Position numbers and translations under genes: made by a program
From: Verrucomicrobiota bacterium
GTDB lineage: Bacteria; Verrucomicrobiota; Verrucomicrobiia; Verrucomicrobiales; Verrucomicrobiaceae
Direction of reading: 5' to 3'
DNA length: 64,000 nucleotides
Assembly (NCBI GenBank): GCA_025360015.1
Contig: JANYCZ010000025.1
Coordinates: 1 to 64,000, forward strand
Shown: positions 45,165 to 53,828 of the stretch, piece by piece
Layout of the letters: the number at the start of each line of letters is the position of its first letter
Numbering within the stretch: the first letter of the stretch is position 1
Notes under the pieces: model-generated
Databases searched by the model: none
What the model was told of the DNA's origin: nothing
What the model saw: only the letters and a program-made list of their open reading frames with translations

Positions 45165-46247
45165 TCATGAGGTTTTTTGCGGACATTGAAGTGTTTGTTC
45201 ATCCTCGGACGGGCCGCTACCCGCCAGCTCCTGCTCGATCTGCTCAATGCTGGGGAGGCTGCTTCGGAGTTCTGGCGGCAGGGACTCCACCAATTGATAT
45301 TCTGCCACCCCAAGTGGTTGCGACTTGTCACGCAGCGCGTATTCGGCCACCACCTGGTTTTTGCTTTTGCACAGCAGCAGACCGATGGTTGGTCCATCGC
45401 TTGGATGCTTGACCTGGGCATCCACCGCCGTCAGGTAAAAGCTTAACTGCCCGAGGTGCTCAGGCTTGAATTTTCCGGCCTTGAGTTCGATCACCACATA
45501 GCAGCGCAGTTTGAGATGGTAAAACAGCAGGTCCAGAAAAAACTCCTCCCCGCCGACATCCAGCAGCACCTGCCGCCCCACAAAGGCAAAGCCTGCGCCC
45601 AGTTCCAGCAGGAAGCTGGTGACGTGTTTCACCAGCGCATCCTCAATTTCCCGCTCCTGCGCTTCCTCTGTCAGCCCCAAAAAATCGAAACGATAAGGGT
45701 CTTTGAGGGATTCACGCGCGAGATCAGACTGCGGTTTCGGCAGGCTTTGCGCGAAGTTGGTCACAGCCACTCCGCTCCGCTCCAGCAGACGGGATTCAAT
45801 TTGCATCACCAGGATGTTACGCGACCAGTTGTGCTCGATGGCTTTTGCTGCATAGGCCAGCCGGTGCTTTGGCTCTTTGAGCTTGGCCAGCAGCACCAGA
45901 TTGTGTCCCCATGGCAATTGTCCAACAGCCTGTTGGACAATTGTGGCATCCGGCCATGCCTCGGCAAAGGCCCTCATGTACATTAGGTTGGCGCGGGAGA
46001 ATCCCTTCATCTCCGGGAAGGCCGCGTGCAGGTCGTTGGACAGGCGCTCGATAACCTTCGCACCCCAACCCTGGGCGGCCTGCCGGGCCAGGATGTCCTG
46101 CCCGATCTGCCAGTATAGCAGAACCAGCTCCCGGTTCACCGCCAGGGAGGCACGCTGCCGGGCATTGTGGATGCGGTCCTTCAGATCGGCCAGCCAGCTG
46201 GCATAGCCTTCAGGCGGTTCCGTGAGACGGAGGGGGGTGTCGCTCAT
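45165..46247 (-). CDS. DUF1016 / YhcG-type PDDEXK nuclease family protein (360 aa)
   Basis: The N-terminal DUF1016_N part (about residues 10-150) has DLKDRIHNARQRASLAVNRE and LVLLYWQIGQDILARQAAQG, MKGFSRANLMYMRAFAEAWP and QLPWGHNLVLLAKLKEPKHR. The C-terminal PDDEXK nuclease part (about 215-330) has EEFFLDLLFYHLKLRCYVVI then ELKAGKFKPEHLGQLSFYLT, giving D...E-x-K, and GPTIGLLLCKSKNQVVAEYA. GGAGGAGG six bases before ATG 46247 decides the start over 46295. Related proteins occur near restriction or mobile loci, but here there is no partner, so a DNA-processing or defence role is inferred. Confidence 0.9.
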   Translation of the reverse strand: MSDTPLRLTEPPEGYASWLADLKDRIHNARQRASLAVNRELVLLYWQIGQDILARQAAQGWGAKVIERLSNDLHAAFPEMKGFSRANLMYMRAFAEAWPDATIVQQAVGQLPWGHNLVLLAKLKEPKHRLAYAAKAIEHNWSRNILVMQIESRLLERSGVAVTNFAQSLPKPQSDLARESLKDPYRFDFLGLTEEAQEREIEDALVKHVTSFLLELGAGFAFVGRQVLLDVGGEEFFLDLLFYHLKLRCYVVIELKAGKFKPEHLGQLSFYLTAVDAQVKHPSDGPTIGLLLCKSKNQVVAEYALRDKSQPLGVAEYQLVESLPPELRSSLPSIEQIEQELAGSGPSEDEQTLQCPQKTS

Positions 46248-46557
46248 GTCCGCCTCCTCCCTGGCTTTCGCTACATTTTTCTCCTCTGCTGTCATCTGTG
46301 GTGACCATAAGAGTGGCCCATGAGAAACCGCAACTTTTTGCTGCCATTCATTTCCTCAACTCTTCATTTTTTCAGCATCACTATTACACACCCTCTACAG
46401 CGCTACGTGTGGCGGGTGACGCGAATCATGGGGTTTACGACTGTTTGCACGGCTGTTGGACAAACCTTTCACATTTCCTCCGCCTCATTCCCCCGCAATT
46501 TTTACAGCTTTTGCTCGTATTGGACATCCCCCAAAGCCTATGCTATCGCCCGCACTC
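46248..46557. other. Intergenic region between divergent genes
   Basis: No gene supported. AT-rich stretches (46330-46400) may hold promoters for the divergently transcribed nuclease and cytochrome-FGE genes. No clear repeats. Confidence 0.4.
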
Positions 46558-48279
46558 ATGTTTTCACCACGAACACTCCTTTCCGTACTGGCCCTGGCTC
46601 CCGCGCTTTTGAGCGCAGCGGAGAAGATTGATTTCAACAAGCAGATCAAGCCCCTGCTCGAAGGTGCCTGCACGCACTGCCATGGTGAGAAAGAGGACAA
46701 GGGCGACTTCCGCATGCACACGCTGGAAGACCTCAAAAAGGGCAATGAGAACGGCCCCGGCCTGACGCCCGGCGATTTGAAGAAGAGCTCCATCTACACC
46801 ACGCTGCTGCTCCCGCCGGATGAAGACACGGCGATGCCGCCGAAGAAAGAAGGCTCGTTGGAGAAGTCACAGATCGAAGTGATCAAGACCTGGATCGAGC
46901 AAGGGGCCGAATGGCCTGCGGGCGTGGCGCTGGAGCAGACGCCGCGCATCAAGTTTGAAAAACACATCCAGCCGATCCTGGAGCAGAACTGCGTGTCCTG
47001 CCACAATCCTGAAAAAGCCAAGGGTGACTGGGTCATCACCACGAAGAAGGAAGCCTTCAGCACGGGCGAGAACGCACCGAACATCCTGCCCTTTGACCTC
47101 AAGAGCGCGATCTATCATGCGACGACGCTGGGGGCCGATGAAGACGAGCTCATGCCGCCGAAGAAGAGCGGTGGCCCCCTCAGCAAGGAGGACATCAACT
47201 TCCTCCGCCTCTGGGTCCTGCAAGGCGCACCGTGGCCGGATGACCTCAAGCTGACTGCCAAGGAAAAGAAGGGCCCGGCCTCGACGAACCCGGACAACCT
47301 TGAGCTGGTGAAGAAGATTCACGCCTTCATCGTGCAGACTTCCAAGGAGAAGAAAGAGGCGGAGATGAAGCCCTACGACTCGAAGATCCCGAAGACGGGC
47401 ATCCCCTTCAGCATGGTGGTGATCAAGAGCGGTGAATTCACCATGGGCAGCCCGGACAGCGAAGCGGGCCGTGGCGATGATGAAGGCCCGCTGGTGAAGA
47501 AGACCCTGAAGCCCTTCTGGATGGGCAAATACGAAGTGACCTGGGACGAGTATGAGCCCTTCCAGCTCACCAGCATCGGACGCAACAAAGACGGCTCCCG
47601 CCAGGTGTGGAAGCCGACCGACAAGCCGGAAGATCTCATCTCCCAGCCGACACCGCCCTATCAGCCGATGGACTTCGGCATGGGCCGCGATCACCTCCCC
47701 GCCATCTGCATGACGCAGCACGCGGCCAACAAGTACTGCCAGTGGCTCAGCGCCCAGACCGGCCAGTTCTACCGCCTGCCGACTGAGGCCGAGTGGGAGT
47801 ATGCCGCCCGCGCCGGCACGAAGACCGCATATTTCTTCGGCGACAACAAGGCGCAGCTCAAAGAGTACGCGTGGTACTTCGAGAATGCCCCGAACTTCCA
47901 GTATGCGAAAGTCGGTCTGAAGAAGCCCAATCCCTGGGGCCTCTACGACATCTATGGCAACGTTTGCGAATGGTGCATTGACCAATACACGCCGACCACG
48001 CCTGCCGCCTCGATCCTCGGCAACGACTGGGTGCGCTCCAAGACCCCCTACCCGCATGTCGCTCGTGGCGGCACCTATGACGACGATCCGGAGCTTCTTC
48101 GCAGCGCCTCCCGCAAGGCCTCCGATGCCCTGTGGAAGCAGCAGGACCCGCAGTTGCCGAAGAGCATCTGGTACCTGACGGACGCGACCTGGCTCGGCTT
48201 CCGCATCGTGCGTCCTCTGGAGATTCCCACGGTGGAAGAGATGTTCGCCGCTTGGAACAACGGTGTCGCCAAAGAATAA
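46558..48279 (+). CDS. Planctomycete-type cytochrome C domain fused to formylglycine-generating-enzyme domain (573 aa)
   Basis: Signal peptide MFSPRTLLSVLALAPALLSA. Two c-type haem motifs follow, CTHCH (about residue 40) and CVSCH (about 145), within PSCyt1-like repeats (IDFNKQIKPLLEGACTHCHG; IKFEKHIQPILEQNCVSCHN, each later with AMPPKK or LMPPKK). Residues about 275-560 are a SUMF1/FGE fold: MVVIKSGEFTMGSPDSEAGR, MGKYEVTWDEYEPF, FYRLPTEAEWEYAARAGTKT, GLYDIYGNVCEWCIDQYTPT and ARGGTYDDDPELLRSASRKA. Probably exported to the periplasm as a dihaem protein. The FGE domain may bind or modify a partner. ATG 46540 is an alternative start. Monocistronic, with a terminator after it. Confidence 0.9.
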   Translation: MFSPRTLLSVLALAPALLSAAEKIDFNKQIKPLLEGACTHCHGEKEDKGDFRMHTLEDLKKGNENGPGLTPGDLKKSSIYTTLLLPPDEDTAMPPKKEGSLEKSQIEVIKTWIEQGAEWPAGVALEQTPRIKFEKHIQPILEQNCVSCHNPEKAKGDWVITTKKEAFSTGENAPNILPFDLKSAIYHATTLGADEDELMPPKKSGGPLSKEDINFLRLWVLQGAPWPDDLKLTAKEKKGPASTNPDNLELVKKIHAFIVQTSKEKKEAEMKPYDSKIPKTGIPFSMVVIKSGEFTMGSPDSEAGRGDDEGPLVKKTLKPFWMGKYEVTWDEYEPFQLTSIGRNKDGSRQVWKPTDKPEDLISQPTPPYQPMDFGMGRDHLPAICMTQHAANKYCQWLSAQTGQFYRLPTEAEWEYAARAGTKTAYFFGDNKAQLKEYAWYFENAPNFQYAKVGLKKPNPWGLYDIYGNVCEWCIDQYTPTTPAASILGNDWVRSKTPYPHVARGGTYDDDPELLRSASRKASDALWKQQDPQLPKSIWYLTDATWLGFRIVRPLEIPTVEEMFAAWNNGVAKE

Positions 48280-48305
48280 CGACATGACTTCCCTCTGATC
48301 TTATT

Positions 48306-48337
48306 CAGGCCGCTGCCACCCAGCGGCCTGTTTTTTT
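48306..48337 (+). terminator. Rho-independent terminator of the cytochrome-FGE gene
   Basis: CAGGCCGCTG (48306-48315) pairs perfectly with CAGCGGCCTG (48321-48330) over a 5-base loop, followed by seven T residues, 27 bases past the stop. Confidence 0.93.
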
Positions 48338-48396
48338 GATCGCCCATCGCTTCCCGACCCGTTCAAGCTTCCTCTCCCTCACTCCCCGACGAACCC

Positions 48397-49935
48397 ATGA
48401 CCAAATCCAACTCCCCTTCCCGTGGCGCCATGGCCGCCTTGATCGCAGCCTTCCTCGGCTGGCTTTTTGATGGCTTTGAAATGGGTTTGTTCCCGCTCAT
48501 CGGGAAGCCCGCGCTGCAGGATCTGCTGCCGCAGGCGACACCGATTATCCAGGGGCAGTGGTTCACCGTCATCATCGCCGTCTTCCTCGTGGGCGCGGCC
48601 ACCGGCGGTGTGCTTTTCGGCTGGCTGGGAGACAAGCTGGGCCGCGTGAAGGCCATGACGCTGGCCATTTTCACCTATGCCATCTTCAGCGGCCTCTGCG
48701 CCTTCGTCACCGAGGCCTGGCACTTCGCGGGTCTGCGTTTCGTGGCCTCCCTCGGCATGGGTGGCGAATGGGCGCTGGGTGTCGCGCTAGTCAATGAAAT
48801 CTGGGGTAACAAGAATCGCGCCTGGATCGCCGGCATGATCGGTGCTGCTTCCAACATCGGCTTCCTGCTCACCGGCCTCATCAGTTGGAAGCTGAACGCC
48901 AGCCTGGACGTCGTCACCGGCTGGATTCACGCCATGGGCCTGTCCCCGGCGAACACGGACTACCTGCTGCACAACCGCGCCTGGCGCTTCATTGCCGTCA
49001 GCAGCGCCCTGCCGGCCATCATCAATTTCTTCATCCTGATCTTCGTGCCCGAGTCCCACAAGTGGGAGGAAGAAAAGAAATCCGGCAGCACCTCGCATTG
49101 GGCCACGATGGATCTCATCGGCGTCCTCATCGCCTGCCTTGCGGCCCTGGCCATCATCTATGTGTGGTCGCCCATGGCATCGCTCGGCGGTGCTGTCGCC
49201 GGAGTGGTGACCGTGGTCGGTCTTGCCATCGCCCTGTGGGGCTACATGCACCCAATGCGTCAATACATGGCCCGCTCCGTGACTGCTGGCAGCACGCTGA
49301 CAGCAGACCGCACCACGATCATGAACAATCTGTTCCTCGGTGCCGGTCTCGCCGCCGTGGCTCTCCTCGGCACCTGGGGCTCCGCGCAGCAGGCGGCGCG
49401 CTGGGCTTCGGATCTGGCCCCCAAAGGCAGCACACTGCCGGTGATTGACTATGTGGTCATCGCCACCGCTCTCGGTGCCATTCTCGCCACTTTGATCACG
49501 CCCTTCATTGCCGACAAGCTGGGACGCCGCGTGACCTACACCCTGCTCTGTGCCGCCGCTCTTGCGGCATCGGTGGGTTTCTTCCGCATCAATGTCCCTT
49601 TCGTCGGCGACTCGGTTCCCACTACGCTGATCGCCACGGCCTTCCTGCTCGGCGGCGTCACCGCCTCCTTCTACGGCTTCTTCCCGCTCTACTTCCCGGA
49701 ACTCTTTCCCACCAGCGTGCGCGCCACGGGCCAGGGCTTCTGTTTCAATTTCGGCCGCCTTGTGGCCGCCATCGGCGCGCTGCAGCTCGGCAACCTGATG
49801 TCCCTCTTCAATGGTGCCAACGTTACCGCCGTGCAATCCGCCGCCAATGCCTACTCCGTTCTCTCCTGCATCTACCTGGTGGGAATGGTGCTGGTGTGGT
49901 TCGCACCCGAGACCAAAGGCCGTTCGCTGCAATAA
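48397..49935 (+). CDS. MFS transporter, sugar/metabolite:H+ symporter type (512 aa)
   Basis: Twelve predicted membrane segments with the inter-helix signature GWLGDKLGRVKAM (after helix 2) and the symmetric second-half copy IADKLGRRVTYTL. The RxG-type helix with SVRATGQGFCFNFGRLVAAI near the C-terminus resembles metabolite:H+ symporters (sugar porter or MHS branch). A long internal loop between halves (about residues 205-260: VPESHKWEEEKKSGSTSHWA) includes a membrane-like segment. Substrate unknown. The gene is monocistronic, with MarR further downstream on the same strand. Confidence 0.92.
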   Translation: MTKSNSPSRGAMAALIAAFLGWLFDGFEMGLFPLIGKPALQDLLPQATPIIQGQWFTVIIAVFLVGAATGGVLFGWLGDKLGRVKAMTLAIFTYAIFSGLCAFVTEAWHFAGLRFVASLGMGGEWALGVALVNEIWGNKNRAWIAGMIGAASNIGFLLTGLISWKLNASLDVVTGWIHAMGLSPANTDYLLHNRAWRFIAVSSALPAIINFFILIFVPESHKWEEEKKSGSTSHWATMDLIGVLIACLAALAIIYVWSPMASLGGAVAGVVTVVGLAIALWGYMHPMRQYMARSVTAGSTLTADRTTIMNNLFLGAGLAAVALLGTWGSAQQAARWASDLAPKGSTLPVIDYVVIATALGAILATLITPFIADKLGRRVTYTLLCAAALAASVGFFRINVPFVGDSVPTTLIATAFLLGGVTASFYGFFPLYFPELFPTSVRATGQGFCFNFGRLVAAIGALQLGNLMSLFNGANVTAVQSAANAYSVLSCIYLVGMVLVWFAPETKGRSLQ

Positions 49936-50165
49936 CCCCCAATTGGGTATGTTGACCCAAGGGCAGTAATGAAAGAACGTTTGCCAAAGATTCTTTCATC
50001 TGTAATAATAAGCGTATATTAACCTCTCACAAATAAGAAGTTTTTGATCAATCTGAGTAAAACTTTATGGATTCTATGATTTTATCTTGATCCTACCAAT
50101 GGAACTTGTTACATTAACTGAAGTTCGAGATTTTCTCGGAAACCATAGCTCTAAGGACACCTCCC

Positions 50166-50615
50166 ATGATTAACGGAACCAAACCACCCGCCCAAGACCA
50201 CGCCAAACTGGCAGATTTCATCCTGTTCAGTCAGCGCGAGTTCTTGCTTAATCTCTCCCGTGAGCTGAACCGAGATAACATCTCCTTTGCTCAGTTCTTC
50301 CTGCTCGGCTACCTCGCCACGTCGAAGGAGCTGACCATGACGGACATCGCACGCAAGATGGGCCACTCCACCGCTGCCGCCACCGGCCTCGTTGACCGCC
50401 TTGAAAAGCTGGGCCTCATGGAGCGCACCCACGCCGTGGATGATCGCCGCAAGGTGATGGTTCGCATCACCTCCCGTGGGATCGAGCTCGTCAGCCGCCT
50501 GCGTGACGAACTGCAGAATCAGATCGCGGACGCCATGAGCGAAACCTCTTCCACCGATGCCGACAGCTTCATGAACTCCTACAGCACGCTGGACGCGGCA
50601 GCAGCGGCCCGTTAA
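50166..50615 (+). CDS. MarR family transcriptional regulator (149 aa)
   Basis: Winged-helix DNA-binding domain (about residues 40-110): SFAQFFLLGYLATSKELTMT, DIARKMGHSTAAATGLVDRL and EKLGLMERTHAVDDRRKVMV with the wing RITSRGIELVSRLRDEL. The rest is helical for dimerisation. The 230-base AT-rich region upstream lacks a gene and probably holds its promoter and operator. The target is not evident from the neighbours. A terminator closes the gene. Confidence 0.92.
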   Translation: MINGTKPPAQDHAKLADFILFSQREFLLNLSRELNRDNISFAQFFLLGYLATSKELTMTDIARKMGHSTAAATGLVDRLEKLGLMERTHAVDDRRKVMVRITSRGIELVSRLRDELQNQIADAMSETSSTDADSFMNSYSTLDAAAAAR

Positions 50616-50639
50616 GCGTTTGTTTTGACTTCTTTTTGC

Positions 50640-50676
50640 AAAGGCGCCCGGTTTATCCGTGCGCCTTTGTTTTTTT
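50640..50676 (+). terminator. Rho-independent terminator after MarR gene
   Basis: AAAGGCGC (50640-50647) pairs with GCGCCTTT (50661-50668), followed by TGTTTTTTT. It also lies immediately before the next start, so the pgeF-like gene needs its own promoter or reads through. Confidence 0.88.
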
Positions 50677-50695
50677 CATGGCAGAACATTCCGAG

Positions 50696-51361
50696 ATGAA
50701 TCCCAATCAACCTTGGATGACTTTCCCCGCGCTCGAAGCCTTGCCGGAATTTGCTCACCGCTTCACCCTGCGTCATCCTGACATTGCGGTGGATGACGAG
50801 CGCGCCGTGGTGGTGGCCCACCTGTGGGACTGGCACCACGCGCAGGCAAAGGAACTCGGCTTTGCGGATTCGGCGCTGTGCATTGCCGAGCAGGTACATG
50901 GCAACGAAGTCGCGGTGCTCACGGCACCCACGAGTGAAATCATTCCCGGTACCGACGGCATCATTGCCAATGTGCCCGGCCTCGTCATCGGCATTTATGT
51001 GGCGGATTGCTGCGCCGTTTATCTCGCGGATCCGTGCAGCGGAGCTTTTGGCGTGGTGCATTCGGGCAAAAAAGGCTCTGAGTCCGGCATCACTCGGCAG
51101 GCCATTGAAAAGATGCAGCAGCACTTTGGCACCCGCGCGGAGGATCTGTGCGTGCAGTTGAGCCCCTGCATCCGGCCTCCGGCCTACGAGATTGATTTTG
51201 CCGCGCAGATCCGCCAGCAGGCGCTGGAGGCCGGCGTCCCGGCGGCGCAGATCCATGACACGGGGCTTTGTACGTCTTTGGATTTGCACCGCTTTTATTC
51301 CTATCGCATGGAGAAAGGCCGTACCGGGCGCATGCTGGCGCTGCTCGGGCGCAGGGCCTGA
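50696..51361 (+). CDS. pgeF: PgeF/YfiH-type purine nucleoside phosphorylase or polyphenol oxidase family protein
   Basis: The family cleaves or phosphorolyses purine nucleosides and can correct peptidoglycan precursors in some bacteria. Motifs visible: HRFTLRHPDIAVDDE, CIAEQVHGNEVAVLTAPTSE (His), GLVIGIYVADCCAVYLADPC (Cys), VVHSGKKGSESGITRQAIEK in place of the usual HAGWRG-type metal histidine segment, and TGLCTSLDLHRFYSYRMEKGRTGR. The KKG replacement may mark a verrucomicrobial variant. Start 50696 (MNPNQPW) or 50678 (MAEHS) is uncertain, the latter touching the terminator T-run. It is followed 4 bases later by ispE. Confidence 0.88.
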   Translation: MNPNQPWMTFPALEALPEFAHRFTLRHPDIAVDDERAVVVAHLWDWHHAQAKELGFADSALCIAEQVHGNEVAVLTAPTSEIIPGTDGIIANVPGLVIGIYVADCCAVYLADPCSGAFGVVHSGKKGSESGITRQAIEKMQQHFGTRAEDLCVQLSPCIRPPAYEIDFAAQIRQQALEAGVPAAQIHDTGLCTSLDLHRFYSYRMEKGRTGRMLALLGRRA

Positions 51362-51365
51362 CACC

Positions 51366-52205
51366 ATGACTTTTCATTCACCCGCCAAAATCAATCTCTG
51401 GCTGCGCATTCTCGGCAAACGCCCTGACGGATTTCATGAGGTGCAGACCCGCCTATGCCGGCTGGGACTGGGAGACACGGTGGAAATTGAACTCAAAGGC
51501 GCAGGCAAGGATGTCGCGCTGACCTGTTCAGATCCCACGGTGCCGCTGGATGAAACGAATCTGGCCATGCGCGCCCTGCGTGCTTTTGAAACCCGCACCG
51601 GCAAGCAGTCCTCCTGGCGCATTCATCTGGAGAAAAAGATCCCGGCAGGCGCGGGCCTGGGCGGTGGCAGCAGCAATGCGGCCACGGTGCTGATGGGGGC
51701 CAATGAACTCGCGGGCTCGCCGCTCACCCAAGCGCAGCTTATTGAATTGGGGGCGCAGATCGGTTCAGACGTGCCGTGTTTCATTCTCGACAGCCCTGCT
51801 GCGGATGGCGCAGGGCGTGGCGAGCAGGTCACGGAGGTAGATTTCCCCTGGCAGCTCCCGCTGGTCCTGATCAAGCCCGCCTTCCCCATTCCCACGCCCT
51901 GGGCCTACAAGCGCTGGGCCGACTCCAAAGAAATCCCCGGCGTGCTTTACTCGCCGCAGCTTTGCTCTTGGGGTGCCATGTCGAATGATCTGGAGCGGCC
52001 GGTGTTTGAAAAGCACCTGCTGCTGCCCACCTTGAAAACCTGGCTGCTGGAGCAGGGAGAGGTCCACGCCGCGCTGATGTCCGGCTCCGGCAGCACGATG
52101 TTTGCCATTACGGAAACGCCAGCCCAGGCGATGGAACTGGCCGCCAAAGCCCAGGAGTGGTGTGGCGAAACGGCGTGGGTGCAGGCCACCCGGACTGGGG
52201 AGTAG
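51366..52205 (+). CDS. ispE: 4-diphosphocytidyl-2-C-methyl-D-erythritol kinase
   Basis: Phosphorylates the 2-hydroxyl of CDP-ME in the MEP isoprenoid pathway. GHMP kinase fold with 279 residues: SPAKINLWLRILGKRPDGFH at the N-terminus, the ATP-binding glycine-rich motif IPAGAGLGGGSSNAATVLMG, SDVPCFILDSPAADGAGRGE, SNDLERPVFEKHLLLP and the C-terminal ALMSGSGSTMFAITETPAQA. It is directly downstream of pgeF (4-base gap), so the two are co-transcribed. Confidence 0.96.
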   Translation: MTFHSPAKINLWLRILGKRPDGFHEVQTRLCRLGLGDTVEIELKGAGKDVALTCSDPTVPLDETNLAMRALRAFETRTGKQSSWRIHLEKKIPAGAGLGGGSSNAATVLMGANELAGSPLTQAQLIELGAQIGSDVPCFILDSPAADGAGRGEQVTEVDFPWQLPLVLIKPAFPIPTPWAYKRWADSKEIPGVLYSPQLCSWGAMSNDLERPVFEKHLLLPTLKTWLLEQGEVHAALMSGSGSTMFAITETPAQAMELAAKAQEWCGETAWVQATRTGE

Positions 52206-52338
52206 GAGCTGCGCGCAACGGTGTTGTGGGGTGCGGAATTGATTCCACAGCAAAGTCGCAGCATGCAGCGGTTGGGCATGTGCTTAGCGCACCGAAAACA
52301 CACTGACTTTGCGCGCGTCGAAAGGTTGCAATTGAAAC

Positions 52339-52388
52339 GCGGAGCGCGGTGAGTCTCGGAGTGCTGCGGAATAAATTCCGCGCTCCGC
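52339..52388. repeat. Nested palindromic element, GCGGAATAAATTCCGC family, site A
   Basis: GCGGAGCGCGG (52339-52349) pairs perfectly with 52378-52388, enclosing GTGCTGCGGAATAAATTCCG (palindromic part GCGGAATAAATTCCGC at 52366-52381). The core recurs at 59953-59968 and 60122-60137 and in altered form at 61975-61990. Confidence 0.8.
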
Positions 52389-52397
52389 AAAAAGATT

Positions 52398-52430
52398 GAG
52401 GCCGGGCGGCTCCCGATTCCGCCCGGCCTC
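52398..52430 (+). terminator. Strong GC hairpin, probable terminator of pgeF-ispE
   Basis: GAGGCCGGGCGG (52398-52409) pairs perfectly with CCGCCCGGCCTC (52419-52430) over a 9-base loop, without a T-run. It is 190 bases past the ispE stop. Confidence 0.6.
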
Positions 52431-52623
52431 TGGTCTGATCAACCTCAACTTGGTCCTGCGGTGAAGCAGGGGTTTTAGTTAACAACCAATCACTCTCAAG
52501 ACTCAGTCTATGGAGGGCTGAAAATCCCCGCATGAACTGTTACTGGTGTTAGTGGGGGTCGTGCGCGAAGTGTTGAAAAAAGGTGAAGATTATTTTGCTG
52601 AAGTCTGTTCACCCTGTCCGCCC

Positions 52624-53370
52624 ATGCCTGATCTTCCCACCCTGACCGACCCAGAACGTGCCATTTACGAATGGCAGATGTGGGTGCCAGGCGTCGGTGA
52701 GGAAGGCCAGCGCAAGCTCAAGGCGGCTACGGTGCTGATTTCCCGCGTCGGCGGGCTGGGCGGGCTGGTGGCGCTAGAACTCGCGGCGGCGGGCGTGGGC
52801 AGGCTGGTGCTCGCCCATGGGGGCGATCTGCAGGCTTCGGATTTGAACCGCCAGCTCCTGCAAACCCACGACCATATCGGCAAACCGCGCATGGATTCCA
52901 TCGTGCGTCGGCTGCGCGAACTCAACCCGCGCTGCGAGATCGTGGGCCATGCGGAAAACGTGACGGCAGACAACGCGGCCGCCTTGGTGGCGCGGGCAGA
53001 CATCGTGGTGGATGCCGCGCCGTTGTTTCAGGAGCGGCTGGCTTTGAACGCCGCCGCCGTGCGTGCCGGCAAGCCGATGATCGAATGCGCCATGCACACG
53101 CTGGAGGCGAGTGTGACGACCTTTGTGCCCGGCAAAACGGGCTGCCTGGCCTGCTACGTGCCTGAGGTGCCGCCCACCTGGACGCGGCAGTTTCCGGTGT
53201 TCGGCGCGGTGTCAGGCACCGCCGCGTGCCTCGGGGCGATGGAAGTCATCAAGCTCATCACCGGCATCGGCGAGACGCTCTGCGGTGAACTGCTGTCCAT
53301 CAATCTCGCCACCATGCAGTTCCGCAAGGTGCGGCTGCCGAAACGGGACGACTGTGAGGTGTGCGGCTGA
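52624..53370 (+). CDS. ThiF/MoeB/HesA family adenylyltransferase (E1-like, 248 aa)
   Basis: Activates a sulfur-carrier or ubiquitin-like C-terminus by adenylation, in thiamin or molybdopterin synthesis (family knowledge). Nucleotide-binding segment TVLISRVGGLGGLVALELAA, then RLVLAHGGDLQASDLNRQLL (adenylation Arg/Asp), DIVVDAAPLFQERLALNAAA and zinc-binding cysteines CLACY and CEVCG at the end. No rhodanese domain follows, and no ThiS or MoaD gene is adjacent, so the partner is unknown. The upstream frame to 52546 lacks conservation and the ATG at 52624 opens the family N-terminus. Confidence 0.9.
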   Translation: MPDLPTLTDPERAIYEWQMWVPGVGEEGQRKLKAATVLISRVGGLGGLVALELAAAGVGRLVLAHGGDLQASDLNRQLLQTHDHIGKPRMDSIVRRLRELNPRCEIVGHAENVTADNAAALVARADIVVDAAPLFQERLALNAAAVRAGKPMIECAMHTLEASVTTFVPGKTGCLACYVPEVPPTWTRQFPVFGAVSGTAACLGAMEVIKLITGIGETLCGELLSINLATMQFRKVRLPKRDDCEVCG

Positions 53371-53371
53371 T

Positions 53372-53743
53372 TTACTTCGCCACGAAGTCCAGCACGCAGG
53401 CCTTGTCGAGCAGCGGCTTGAGCTTGGCGACAAATGCCGAATGCTCTGGATGTGGCAGATAGACGTCGAGACCGGCCTTGTCTTTAAAGGTGACCAGGAA
53501 GCAGTGGGTAAAGCCGTCATTGAGCCCTTCGGGGCTCACGTTGGTGCCCCATTCAAAGGCGGTCACCGTGTTGACCTTCTTGGTGAGTTCGATGAAGGCG
53601 TTTTCAATGCCCTGCACCTCGGCGGGTGTGGCGCTGTCCTTGAATTTGAAGAACACGACGTGGCGGTAGGGGGCGTCTGCGGCGGTGGCGAGGGTGGTCA
53701 TGGCGGAGAGAAGAATGGTGAGCGCAAAGATGGCGGCTTTCAT
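53372..53743 (-). CDS. Secreted Dabb (stress-responsive alpha-beta barrel) domain protein (123 aa)
   Basis: Signal peptide MKAAIFALTILLSAMTTLAT. The mature part is a Dabb domain: YRHVVFFKFKDSATPAEVQG, IENAFIELTKKVNTVTAFEW and the C-terminal FLVTFKDKAGLDVYLPHPEH then SAFVAKLKPLLDKACVLDF. Dabb proteins dimerise and some bind small molecules or act in stress. Here it is periplasmic. It is convergent with the ThiF-like gene, with stops 1 base apart. Confidence 0.88.
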   Translation of the reverse strand: MKAAIFALTILLSAMTTLATAADAPYRHVVFFKFKDSATPAEVQGIENAFIELTKKVNTVTAFEWGTNVSPEGLNDGFTHCFLVTFKDKAGLDVYLPHPEHSAFVAKLKPLLDKACVLDFVAK

Positions 53744-53828
53744 GGTGCACGAGATTGTCGCAGAGTGCTCCTGGCGTCAATGCTCAAACAGGTTGCACCG
53801 TGGCACCACGCATGCTCCTTAAAGACTT

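Larger units (their letters stand above)
52206..52623. other. Intergenic region with palindromic repeats and a strong hairpin
   Basis: No gene supported. It holds a GGAATTGATTCC site (52235-52246), the GCGGAATAAATTCCGC element and its surrounding inverted repeat (52339-52388), and a GC-rich hairpin (52398-52430). The remainder, to 52623, is probably promoter and leader for the ThiF-like gene. Confidence 0.5.

Noticed and set aside
46867..48285. 472-aa ORF on the minus strand
   Set aside because: Antisense to the cytochrome-FGE gene, which has clear motifs; no features of its own.
48787..49932. 381-aa ORF on the minus strand
   Set aside because: Antisense to the MFS transporter; polar, Q/E/G/H-rich composition without family motifs.
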